NCBI RefSeq assembly: GCF_014644455.1
Contig: NZ_BMKS01000004.1
Coordinates: forward strand, 1-64,000
Length of the DNA: 64,000 nucleotides
Origin: Caldovatus sediminis
GTDB taxonomy: Bacteria; Pseudomonadota; Alphaproteobacteria; Acetobacterales; Acetobacteraceae
Reading direction: 5' to 3'
Each line of letters begins with the position of its first letter. Position 1 is the first letter of the stretch. Below, piece by piece: positions 23,784 to 31,487 of the stretch. Below the pieces are notes generated by a model. It saw nothing but the letters and a program-made list of their open reading frames with translations, was not told the DNA's origin and searched no databases. A program made the translations under genes and the position numbers.

Positions 23784-24203
23784 ATGATCGTTGTCACGCT
23801 GCCACCGGACTACCGACCGAGTGAAGACGAAGAGTTCATGAACCCGCGCCAGCTCGAGTATTTTCGGCAGAAGCTGCTCCGCTGGCGCCAGGATCTTCTT
23901 CGCGAGGCGGGCTACACCCTCGCCAGTCTTTCCGAGGGCGGGATCGCCGAGCCCGACCTCACCGACCGGGCCAGCGTCGAGACCGACCGCGCCCTGGAAC
24001 TCCGCACCCGAGACCGCGCGCGCAAGCTGATCGCCAAGATCGACCAGGCGCTGGAGCGGATCGAGAACGGCACCTACGGCTACTGCGAGGAGACCGGCGA
24101 GCCGATCGGCCTCAGGCGCCTGGAGGCGCGGCCGATCGCCACCCTCTCGATCGAGGCGCAGGAGCGCCACGAGCGCATGGAGCGCATCCACCGCGACGAT
24201 TGA
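23784..24203 (+). CDS. dksA: RNA polymerase-binding transcription factor DksA
   Basis: A 139-residue DksA that enters the RNA polymerase secondary channel and, with ppGpp, controls stable RNA and amino-acid promoters. The coiled coil spans about 20-95, with the acidic tip DLTDRAS (Asp58, Asp61) corresponding to the functional tip aspartates. In the C-terminal globular part only Cys101 of the four zinc cysteines remains (CEETGEPIGLRRLEARP); positions 104, 122 and 125 are Thr, Ser and Ala, so zinc is unlikely to bind. The start MIVVTLPPDYRPSEDEEF matches alphaproteobacterial DksA. It follows fliX on the same strand but probably has its own promoter. Confidence 0.95.
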   Translation: MIVVTLPPDYRPSEDEEFMNPRQLEYFRQKLLRWRQDLLREAGYTLASLSEGGIAEPDLTDRASVETDRALELRTRDRARKLIAKIDQALERIENGTYGYCEETGEPIGLRRLEARPIATLSIEAQERHERMERIHRDD

Positions 24204-24233
24204 GCGCGGCACGGCCCGCGCCGCGCCGGCCCG

Positions 24234-24252
24234 GGGCGGGATGTCGCCGCCC
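24234..24252. terminator. Hairpin between convergent dksA and SRAP genes
   Basis: GGGCGG and CCGCCC form a 6-bp stem with a 7-base loop in the 51-bp gap between the two stops. It could act on both strands. No T-tract is present on either side. Confidence 0.3.
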
Positions 24253-24254
24253 GG

Positions 24255-24983
24255 TCACGCCAGGCCGGGCGGCGGGTCGTCCAGCCCGGGCGGCGGGCGG
24301 GCGCCCGGATCGCGCGCGAGGAGGCCCGCGTCGTTCTCGGCCACCCGGTTGACGCGGGTCGAGACCGGCCAGGCGGCGAGCCACGCCTCGGGGCAGGGCC
24401 GCAGCAGGGCGCGCAGCGCCGCCTCGTCCTCGGACGCGTCCTCGCCCAGCCAGAGCGGCCAGGCCTCGCGCGGCAGGATCGCCGGCATGCGCGGGTGCAG
24501 CGCGGCGAGCTTGGCGTTGGCCTCCGTCGTCACGATGGCGAAGCTGCGCAGGATCGCGCCGTCCGGCGCGCGCCAGCCCTCCCACAGCCCGGCGAGCGCC
24601 ATCGGCTCGCCGCTGGCGAGCGCGATCGCGTAGGGCTGCTTCGGCGCGGCGCCGCCCGCCGGCCACTCGTAGAACCCGTCCGCCGGCACGAGGCAGCGGC
24701 GCTTGCGGAAGGCGTCGCGGAAGGCCGGCCGCTCGGCGAGCGACTCGGCGCGGGCGTTGATCATCCGCGCGCCGACGGAGGCGTCCTTCGCCCAGCGGGG
24801 GACCAGGCCCCAGCGCAGCGCGTCGAGGTGGCGCGCGCCCGATTCCGGGTGCCGCCGCACCACCAGCCCGTCCTGCGTCGGAGCGAGGTTCCAGGTGGCG
24901 GGGAAGTTGGGCAGCGGGCTGACCGTCTCGAAATGCGCCGCGATCGCTGCCGGCCCGCGCGGGAGGAAGTAGCGCCCGCACAT
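24255..24983 (-). CDS. SOS response-associated peptidase (SRAP, YedK/HMCES-like)
   Basis: A 242-residue SRAP-domain protein. The family's catalytic Cys2 is exposed after Met removal (MCGRYFLP), followed by ATWNLAPTQDGLVV, LRWGLVPRWAKD, MINARAESL, the active-site Glu in CLVPADGFYEW and His in LAALHPRMPAIL. YedK/HMCES proteins form a thiazolidine crosslink to abasic sites in single-stranded DNA and shield them during replication. The start is fixed by Cys2. The ~20-residue C-terminal tail is Pro/Gly-rich. It is convergent with dksA and divergent from the molybdenum-hydroxylase genes. No LexA-type box was recognised upstream. Confidence 0.95.
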   Translation of the reverse strand: MCGRYFLPRGPAAIAAHFETVSPLPNFPATWNLAPTQDGLVVRRHPESGARHLDALRWGLVPRWAKDASVGARMINARAESLAERPAFRDAFRKRRCLVPADGFYEWPAGGAAPKQPYAIALASGEPMALAGLWEGWRAPDGAILRSFAIVTTEANAKLAALHPRMPAILPREAWPLWLGEDASEDEAALRALLRPCPEAWLAAWPVSTRVNRVAENDAGLLARDPGARPPPGLDDPPPGLA

Positions 24984-25452
24984 TGGTCCCTCCGGCCTCC
25001 CTGGATGGTGGTCCGCCGCCGGCGCTGCGGCGACCGCCCATATGGTGGCCGGGGCCGCGGGCATCACGGGCCTGCCCGGACGGCGCCCGGTGTCGCGCAG
25101 CGGCCGCGGGCGGGATTCGGACGGCAGCGGACGCCGGCCGCGGGGATGCGACGTGCCCGCGCCCGATCGGCGGGGGACGAGGGAGCGGGAAGACGCCGCG
25201 CGCCGGGCGGTCGTCGCCGTCGCGACCCGACGCGCGTCGTCGTCGCGCCAGCGACGGAGCGGTCGCCGCGGCGCGACCGGACGACGGTGCCGGTGCGCGC
25301 CCGGCGATCGCCCGCTCCGGTCAGGTCCGCGGCCGGGCGCCACTCCGAACTGTCGCCCCGCCACCGATCGCCCTATGGTGCATGCGGAGCCGAAAGGGAC
25401 CCTCCGAGCCAAGGGCCGGCACCTGGGACTGGAAACGACAACGGGAACAGGC
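24984..25452. other. 469-bp divergent intergenic region, no gene recognised
   Basis: Between the SRAP gene (minus) and the FAD-subunit gene (plus). Frames in it encode Arg-rich low-complexity strings only. A weak promoter-like TATGGT at 25374-25379, with TGTCGC 17 bases upstream, could serve the plus-strand genes. Otherwise I see nothing specific. Confidence 0.4.
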
Positions 25453-26331
25453 ATGAACGACGTTCGATACCTTGCGCCGCGAACGCTCGACGAGGCGGTC
25501 CGCGCCTTGGCCGCTGCCGACGGCGCCGGCCGCGTCCTCGCCGGCGGGACCGACCTGCTGGTGCAGATGCGCGCCGGCGCGGTGAGCCCCGGCGTCATCG
25601 TCGACGTGAAGAAGATCGCCGAGATGACGACGATCGAGGAGACCGCGGACGGCGGCTTCCGGATCGGCGCCGCGGTCTCCGGCGCGGAGATCGGCGATCA
25701 CCCGAGGCTCGGCCAGGTCTGGCCGGGCGTGGTGGAGGCGATCAACCTGATCGGCTCGACCCAGATCCAGGGCCGCGCCTCGCCGGGCGGCAACCTCTGC
25801 AACGCCTCGCCGGCCGCCGACAGCGTGCCGGCGCTGGTCGCCGCCGGCGCCACGGTCACGGTGCAGGGTCCGGACGGCCGGCGCGAGGTGCCGGTGGAGA
25901 AGATCCAGGCCGGTCCCGGCCGCACCACGCTGGGGCGCGGCGAGATCGTGGTGAGCTTCACCCTGCCGCCGCGGCCGCCCGGGTCCGGCGACGCCTATCT
26001 GCGGCTGATCCCGCGCACCGAGATGGACATCGCGGTGGTCGGCTGCGGCGTCAGCCTGACCATGCAGGGCGGTACCTGCACCGCGGCCCGCGTCGGCCTC
26101 GGCGCGGTCGCGCCGACCGTGCTGCTGGTCGAGGACGCGGCGAAGGCGCTGATCGGCTCGCGGCTCGAGGACGAGGCGCTGGAGGCCGCCGCCGCCGCCT
26201 GCCGCGCCGCCTGCAGGCCGATCAACGACAAGCGCGGCACCATCGAGTACCGTACCAGGATCGCCGGCGTCCTGCTCAAGCGAGTCGCCGCCATCGCCGC
26301 CGAGCGCGCGGCTGCCGGGGGGAAGCACTGA
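25453..26331 (+). CDS. Xanthine dehydrogenase/CO dehydrogenase family FAD-binding subunit M
   Basis: A 292-residue FAD-binding medium subunit of the molybdenum hydroxylase superfamily (CoxM/CutM type). FAD-contact motifs are AGGTDLLVQMRAG near residue 31 and the TQIQGRASPGGNLCNASPAAD loop near residue 100, followed by CO_deh_flav_C features such as RVGLGAVAPT. It passes electrons between the 2Fe-2S subunit and the acceptor. The next gene starts 2 bp after its stop and encodes the 2Fe-2S subunit. The third, molybdopterin-containing large subunit is not encoded next to it. The start MNDVRYLAPRTLDEA is typical; a longer frame upstream lacks homology. Substrate unknown. Confidence 0.92.
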   Translation: MNDVRYLAPRTLDEAVRALAAADGAGRVLAGGTDLLVQMRAGAVSPGVIVDVKKIAEMTTIEETADGGFRIGAAVSGAEIGDHPRLGQVWPGVVEAINLIGSTQIQGRASPGGNLCNASPAADSVPALVAAGATVTVQGPDGRREVPVEKIQAGPGRTTLGRGEIVVSFTLPPRPPGSGDAYLRLIPRTEMDIAVVGCGVSLTMQGGTCTAARVGLGAVAPTVLLVEDAAKALIGSRLEDEALEAAAAACRAACRPINDKRGTIEYRTRIAGVLLKRVAAIAAERAAAGGKH

Positions 26332-26333
26332 TC

Positions 26334-26816
26334 ATGCCCAAGCTGCACGTCACCACCACCATCAACGGGGAGCCGGTCGAGTTCCTGTGCGATCCGACGC
26401 AGAGCATGCTCGAGGTGCTGCGCGACGAGCTCGGCCTGACCGGCAGCAAGGAGGGCTGCGCCTCGGGCGATTGCGGTGCCTGCACCATCACGGTCGACGA
26501 CCGCCTGGTCTGCTCCTGCCTGATGCTGGCCGCCGAGGCCGAAGGCCGCCGCATCGGCACCATCGAGGGCATGGCCGAGGGCGAGCGCCTGCACCCGCTG
26601 CAGAGGAAGTTCGTGGAGATGGCGGCGCTGCAGTGCGGGATCTGCACGCCGGGCTTCCTGGTCGCCGCCAAGGCCCTGCTCGACCGGAATCCGGACCCGA
26701 CGGAGACCGAGGTGCGCTACTGGCTGGCTGGCAACCTCTGCCGCTGCACGGGCTACGACAAGATCGTCCGCGCCGTGCTGGAGACGGCCGCCGAGATGCG
26801 GGCGGCCGCGCGCTGA
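26334..26816 (+). CDS. 2Fe-2S small subunit of a molybdenum hydroxylase (CoxS-like)
   Basis: A 160-residue two-cluster iron-sulfur subunit. The plant-ferredoxin-like cluster motif is GCASGDCGACTITVDDRLVC, and the helical-domain cluster uses CGICTPGF and CRCTGYDK. All eight cysteines are present and length is normal. It relays electrons from the molybdenum centre to the FAD subunit encoded just upstream. No large subunit gene follows: the next gene, 136 bp on, is convergent and unrelated. The partner must be encoded elsewhere or the complex is incomplete. Confidence 0.95.
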   Translation: MPKLHVTTTINGEPVEFLCDPTQSMLEVLRDELGLTGSKEGCASGDCGACTITVDDRLVCSCLMLAAEAEGRRIGTIEGMAEGERLHPLQRKFVEMAALQCGICTPGFLVAAKALLDRNPDPTETEVRYWLAGNLCRCTGYDKIVRAVLETAAEMRAAAR

Positions 26817-26894
26817 CTGCGCGCCGCCCCCCGGCGGATCGGCGGGCGCCCCGGAACCGGGACACCGCCGGCCCCGGGCGGGCGCGACGCCCTC

Positions 26895-26917
26895 CGGCCG
26901 CGGCCGCCGCGCGGCCG
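26895..26917. terminator. Strong GC hairpin in a convergent gap
   Basis: CGGCCGCG pairs perfectly with CGCGGCCG around a 7-base loop, in the 136-bp gap between the 2Fe-2S subunit gene and the BNR-repeat gene. It is placed to end transcripts from both sides. There is no T-tract. Confidence 0.35.
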
Positions 26918-26952
26918 CCCCGGGGGGCCGGCCCGGCGGCGCCGAGCGCCGC

Positions 26953-28029
26953 TCAGTTCATCGCCAGCGCCATCACCGCGCTGCAGCCGGCCGGCAGCGG
27001 CACCTCCTGCCAGGTCGCGCCCCCATCGAGGGTGCAGAACACTTGGCCCTTGCGCGCCGCGGCGTAGACCACGCGCGGATCGCGCGGCGACGGCACCGCC
27101 GCCATCATGGTGCTGCGCGCCCTGGTGGGCGTGTCGAATCTCTCCCAGGTCGCGCCGAGGTCCGGGCTGCGCCAGACCGTGCCGGTGTCGCCGGCGGCGG
27201 AGGTCGAGAGCGTGGCGTAGAGCGTCTTCGGGTCGTGCGGGCTGACGCGGATGTCCCGCCCGTAGAAGATCGGGCTGCGCTTGCGCATCTCCAGGTCCTG
27301 CCAGTGCGCGCCGTGGTCGTCGCTGCGGAACAGGCCCATCCGCAAGGCGACGAAGGGCGTCTCCGGCGCCGCGGCGCTGATCGCGACGGCGTGCACGTCC
27401 AGCATGCCCTCCGCCGTGTCCTGGGTCAGGATGGCGCTCTTCAGGTGCGGCTGCTCGGCGAGCTCCACGAGGTGGGCGCTGCAGTCCTGCCAGGTCTCGC
27501 CGCCGTCCGTGCTGCGGATCACGCCGCGGACCTCGAGCGCGGCGAACATCTCCTCGGGCCGCGAGGGATTGAACGCGAAACGCATCACCCGGTTGCGGAA
27601 CCTGCCCATCTCCATGTGGTCGGGCAGCGCGGCGCTTGGCGCGCTCCGCCAGGTGCCGCCGCCGTCCTCGCTGATGAAGACGCCGAGCGGCGAGGTGCCG
27701 ACGTAGAGCTTGCGCGGGTCGCGCGGATGCACAGCGATCGCCCAGACCTGCAGGTCGCGGCGCGGGAAGTCCAGGCGCCGCCAGCTCGCGCCGCCGTCGG
27801 TGCTGACGTAGGGGCCCTCCTGCGTGCCGGCGTAGATGCGGTCGGGGTCGTGCGGGTCCGCGGTCAGGCCGGGCACATGGCATTCCGCGGGGAGGCCGCG
27901 CGTCACCTGCTCCCACTCGCGCTCGCCGACCGCCAGGCGGAAGATGCCGCCGAGTGTGCCGGGCGGCGAGGACATGTCGGCCCCTCCCGGCCAGCGGACG
28001 ACGCCGGCGAACACGTGTCCCTGGGCCAT
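26953..28029 (-). CDS. BNR/sialidase-type beta-propeller protein
   Basis: A 358-residue protein with at least six Asp-box (BNR) repeats: STDGGASWRRL, SEDGGGTWRSA, STDGGETWQDC, SDDHGAHWQDL, SPDLGATWERF and TLDGGATWQEV. They are spaced about 40-70 residues apart, with DPHDPDRIYAGT-like strands between them, predicting a beta-propeller. This resembles WD40/YVTN/BNR-repeat proteins related to Ycf48 and VPS10 rather than true sialidases: no sialidase Arg triad or FRIP motif is seen. No signal peptide is visible at the chosen start. It lies 124 bp downstream of the TRAP permease gene on the same strand. Function unknown. Confidence 0.82.
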   Translation of the reverse strand: MAQGHVFAGVVRWPGGADMSSPPGTLGGIFRLAVGEREWEQVTRGLPAECHVPGLTADPHDPDRIYAGTQEGPYVSTDGGASWRRLDFPRRDLQVWAIAVHPRDPRKLYVGTSPLGVFISEDGGGTWRSAPSAALPDHMEMGRFRNRVMRFAFNPSRPEEMFAALEVRGVIRSTDGGETWQDCSAHLVELAEQPHLKSAILTQDTAEGMLDVHAVAISAAAPETPFVALRMGLFRSDDHGAHWQDLEMRKRSPIFYGRDIRVSPHDPKTLYATLSTSAAGDTGTVWRSPDLGATWERFDTPTRARSTMMAAVPSPRDPRVVYAAARKGQVFCTLDGGATWQEVPLPAGCSAVMALAMN

Positions 28030-28153
28030 GTCCGTTCCTCCTCATGGTCCGATCGGCGGCAACCCTAGGCTCCGCCGGCGCGGGACGGCAAGAGGAGCGC
28101 CGCGCGCGGGCAAGCCGCGGGCGGGCGGCCCGGCCGCGCCGGCCGTCCCCGCG

Positions 28154-29458
28154 CTACCGCGCGAACACCGCGGCGGGCAGGTAGGTCGCGAGCCCGGGGA
28201 ACGCGACCAGCAGCACCACCGACAGGACCATCAGCAGGAAGAAGGGGAACGCCGCGCGCGAGACGACGGCCAGGTTCCTGCCCGTCATCCCCTGCAGCAC
28301 GAACAGGTTCAGCCCGACCGGCGGCGTGATCAGCGACATCTCGACGACGACGACCAGGTAGACGCCGAACCACAGCGGGTCGATGCCGGCCTGCTTCACC
28401 GCGGCCAGCAGGAGCGAGGTCGCCAGCACCACGATCGAGATGCCGTCCAGGAAGCACCCCATCACGATGAAGATCAGCGTCAGCACCGCGATCAGCTCGG
28501 TGCGCGACAGCCCGAGCGAGAGCACGGACCCGGCGACCCAGGCCGAGAGGCCGGCGTAGTCGATCGCCACCGACAGGAAGGCCGACGCCGCGAGCAGGAA
28601 GCAGATCATGCAGGACGCGCAGGTCGCGCCGATGACGCTCTCGTAGAAGCTGCGCCAGGTGAGCGACCCGCTCATCGCCGCGATCGCCAGCGCGCCGACG
28701 ACGCCGAGCGCCGCCGCCTCGGTCGCCGTGGCCAGCCCGCCGTAGATCGAGCCGAGCACGGCGGCCATCAGCAGCAGGACCGGGATGAGGTGCCGCGCCT
28801 GCCGGAGCCGCTCGCGCAGCGGCAGCGGGGCGTCGGTGAACGGTGCCTTGCTCGGGTCGGCCAGGGCCCGCGCGGCGACGTAGAGCATGAACAGCCCGAC
28901 CACCATCAGCCCGGGCACGACGCCGGCCGCGAACAGGCGGACGATGGAGACGTCGGCCGCGACGCCGTAGACGATCATGATGATCGAGGGCGGGATCAGG
29001 ATGCCGAGCGTGCCCGATCCGGCCAGGGTTCCGATCGCGAGGGACTCGTCGTAGCGCCGCCGCTCCAGCTCCGGCAGCGCGATCTTCCCGACCGTCACCG
29101 TGGTGGCGACGGAGGAGCCGGAGACGGCGGCGAAGATGCCGCAGCCGAGGATGTTGACGTGCAGCAGGCGCCCCGGCAGGCGGGTGAGCCAGGGCGAGAG
29201 GCCCTGGAACATCTGCTCCGACAGCCGCGTGCGGAACAGGATCTCGCCCATCCAGATGAACAGCGGCAGGGCGATGAGGGTCCAGCTCGTGCTGCCGCCC
29301 CACACGGTCGCGCCGAGCACCGTGCCGGGCGGGGCCGCCCCGGAGAGCTCGAGGGCGAGCACGCCGAGGGCGACCAGCGCGACCGCGACCCACAGTCCCG
29401 CCCCGAGCAGGACGAACATCAGGATCAGCAGCACCGTGGCCAGCGCGACCGGTTCCAT
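28154..29458 (-). CDS. TRAP transporter large permease (DctM-like)
   Basis: A 434-residue membrane protein with about 12 helices, the ion-coupled channel subunit of a tripartite ATP-independent periplasmic transporter. Family motifs are LPLFIWMGEILFRT, GCGIFAAVSGSSVATTVTVG, LAGSGTLGILIPPSI and the repeat element MSLITPPVGLNLFVLQG. It works with the small permease (44 bp upstream) and the receptor encoded at 30087-31073. The gene order receptor-small-large is normal. Substrate is most likely an organic acid, but cannot be specified. Confidence 0.95.
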   Translation of the reverse strand: MEPVALATVLLILMFVLLGAGLWVAVALVALGVLALELSGAAPPGTVLGATVWGGSTSWTLIALPLFIWMGEILFRTRLSEQMFQGLSPWLTRLPGRLLHVNILGCGIFAAVSGSSVATTVTVGKIALPELERRRYDESLAIGTLAGSGTLGILIPPSIIMIVYGVAADVSIVRLFAAGVVPGLMVVGLFMLYVAARALADPSKAPFTDAPLPLRERLRQARHLIPVLLLMAAVLGSIYGGLATATEAAALGVVGALAIAAMSGSLTWRSFYESVIGATCASCMICFLLAASAFLSVAIDYAGLSAWVAGSVLSLGLSRTELIAVLTLIFIVMGCFLDGISIVVLATSLLLAAVKQAGIDPLWFGVYLVVVVEMSLITPPVGLNLFVLQGMTGRNLAVVSRAAFPFFLLMVLSVVLLVAFPGLATYLPAAVFAR

Positions 29459-29502
29459 GCGGCGTCCCGCGCCCTAGGCCGGCGCGGCGAGGCGGGGCGC
29501 CG

Positions 29503-30015
29503 TCACCGCGGCGGGCCGCCGGGCCGGGGGACGCCGCGCGCCGGCGCCCGCCGGTCGAGGGCGGTGACGAGCGCATCGGCCACCGCGACGAACATGATGC
29601 ACAGCCCGATCGCCATCACGCTCTGCGGTATCCAGAGCGGCACGGCGAGGAGGCCGACGGTGACCTCCATGAACTCGTAGGACTGCCACGTCGTGACCAC
29701 CGCGTGCCAGGCGAAGTAGCCGATCACCGCCGTCGCGAGGAGCAGGCAGGCCAGGTTGACGGCCCGGCGGGATCGGGGCGGCAGCCGCTCGAGCAGCAGC
29801 TCGACCCTGATGTGGCCGCCGGTCGCGAAGGTGTGGGCGAGGGCGAGGAAGGTCGCGGCGGCGAGCAGGTAGCCCGAGAGCTGGTCGAGGCCGCGGATGA
29901 AGACCCCGGCCAGTCGCCCGGCGATCTGGGCGACCACCAGCACGGCGATGGCGACGAGGCACATCCCCGCCAGAACGGCGGCGCCGAGGTAGAGGCGATC
30001 GAGGGCCCTGCGCAT
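29503..30015 (-). CDS. TRAP transporter small permease (DctQ-like)
   Basis: A 170-residue protein with four hydrophobic helices, the size of DctQ subunits. Typical elements are LDQLSGYLLAAATFLALAHT, GGHIRVELLLERLPPRSRR and a C-terminal helix ending VADALVTALDRR. It bridges receptor and large permease at the inner membrane. The ATG at 30015 (MRRALDRLYLGAAVLAG) is the natural start; a longer open frame covers the receptor gene only as a shadow. It begins 71 bp after the receptor gene stop. Confidence 0.92.
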   Translation of the reverse strand: MRRALDRLYLGAAVLAGMCLVAIAVLVVAQIAGRLAGVFIRGLDQLSGYLLAAATFLALAHTFATGGHIRVELLLERLPPRSRRAVNLACLLLATAVIGYFAWHAVVTTWQSYEFMEVTVGLLAVPLWIPQSVMAIGLCIMFVAVADALVTALDRRAPARGVPRPGGPPR

Positions 30016-30086
30016 GACCGTCCCTGGCGTCCCCTCTGCGGTGGCGGCCGGCGCCGGGGGGCGCCCGTCCCGCCGCTGCGTCCCGT

Positions 30087-31073
30087 TCAGCGCCGCAGCT
30101 GGTCCCGCAGCGCGCGGCCCTCCGCGCCGGCCTTCTGCACCCATTCCTCGAGCATGCGGTCGCCCACCCTGCGCAGCTCGCTCATCAGCTGCTCGCTGGG
30201 CTCGACCACCTGCAGCCCGTGCTGGCGGATCTCCTGCAGCGCCTCCTGCTCCCGGCGCTGGCTCATCTCCCAGCCGCGGGTCTCGGCAATCGCGGCGGAC
30301 TCGAGCACGGCGCGGCGGAGATCCTCGGGCAGGGCGTCGAAGGCCCGCCGGTTGACCACGAAGGCGTCCTTGCTGTGCATGGCGCGGGTGTTGTGGAAGA
30401 ACCTGGCGTAGTCCCATGCCTGGGTGTCCACCGCGGTGGTCGGCGAGTAGATGCTGGAATCGACCAGGCCGGTGAAGAAGGCCTGGGAGATCTCGGAGGT
30501 CTGCACCACCGTCGGCGCCGCGCCGAGCAGTTCGGCGAAGCGCGCGGTGGTCTGGCCCGCGGTGCGCATGCGCGATCCGCGCAGGTCCTGCGCGGAGCTG
30601 ATCTGCCGCTGCGACACGATGCCCTGGCCCGGCCAGGGGACGTAGAACAGCGGGCGCACCCCCCGCTCGGCGAGACGGCGCTCGAGATGCGGCTTCTGTA
30701 GCTCATGGAGGCGCCGCGCCTCGTCGTAGCCGACCGCCACGAAGGGGATCGTGTCGATCTCGAAGAACGGGTCCTGGTTGCCGTAGAGGAAGAGCAGGAT
30801 GTCGCCGGCCTGCACCTGGCCGGTCTGCACGGCGCGCAGGATGTCCGGCAGGCGCACCAGCGAGGCGCCGGAATGGACGACCATCTCCAGCCTGCCGTTG
30901 GTCCGCGCCCGGACGTCCTCGGCGAAGCGTCGGACGTTCTGGGTCTGGAAATTGGTCTCGGCGAAGCCGGTGGCGACGATCCAGCGGACCTGCTGCGCGG
31001 CGGCCGCGCCGGCGGCGAGGGCGACCGCCGCCAGCACGGAAAGTCCGACCGCCAACGCCTTGACGCGCTTCAT
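30087..31073 (-). CDS. TRAP transporter substrate-binding protein (DctP family)
   Basis: A 328-residue periplasmic receptor. The signal peptide runs to about residue 26 (MKRVKALAVGLSVLAAVALA then GAAAAQQ). Family signatures include FAEDVRARTNGRLEMVVHSG, LRGSRMRTAGQ with the carboxylate-anchoring Arg, and VDSSIYSPTTAVDTQAW. It captures the ligand for the downstream DctQ/DctM pair. First gene of the TRAP unit; the 414-bp gap upstream separates it from a divergent Dpp/Opp-type ABC transporter. The ligand is probably a carboxylate, from family knowledge only. Confidence 0.93.
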   Translation of the reverse strand: MKRVKALAVGLSVLAAVALAAGAAAAQQVRWIVATGFAETNFQTQNVRRFAEDVRARTNGRLEMVVHSGASLVRLPDILRAVQTGQVQAGDILLFLYGNQDPFFEIDTIPFVAVGYDEARRLHELQKPHLERRLAERGVRPLFYVPWPGQGIVSQRQISSAQDLRGSRMRTAGQTTARFAELLGAAPTVVQTSEISQAFFTGLVDSSIYSPTTAVDTQAWDYARFFHNTRAMHSKDAFVVNRRAFDALPEDLRRAVLESAAIAETRGWEMSQRREQEALQEIRQHGLQVVEPSEQLMSELRRVGDRMLEEWVQKAGAEGRALRDQLRR

Positions 31074-31487
31074 GGTTCCCTCCCGACGCGCAGCTTCGCG
31101 GCTGCGCTTGTTGTGACGAACGGAGACGCTCGCGCGGCAGCATAGAAGGGCCGGAATGACGGCTCAAGCAGCGGGGGCGGCGCCGTCTGCCGGTCCGACG
31201 CCGGCGCCGTGCCGGCCGCAGGGCAAGCCCGCGACCGTCGCCGGTCCGCCGGGCGGCGCCGCCGCTTTGATCGGGCGGGGCGCGACGCGCGCCCGCAACC
31301 CGTTGCCCGACCCGGCGCTCCGCCGGCGCCCGACGCCGGCACGGCGCCGATGGGGTTCCGGTTCTCCTGGCGGCGCGCGGTCGGGGGTGGACGGTCGGCA
31401 CGAATTGGTCACCATTGTCGGGACGCTGCGCGATCGGGCGTGGTGGTCCCGACGACAAGACCCGACGACAAGAAGGGAGGACGCTCC
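31074..31487. other. 414-bp divergent intergenic region between TRAP and ABC transporter genes
   Basis: No protein-like frame is present. The region should hold the promoters of both transporter operons, but I cannot place hexamers with confidence. It contains a perfect 13-bp tandem duplication at 31448-31473, annotated separately. Confidence 0.45.
31448..31473 (+). repeat. Perfect 13-bp tandem duplication next to the ABC receptor RBS
   Basis: CCCGACGACAAGA occurs twice back to back (31448-31460 and 31461-31473), directly before the AGGGAGG ribosome-binding site of the ABC substrate-binding protein gene. It may be a slippage product or a regulator site in the leader. Confidence 0.85.
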
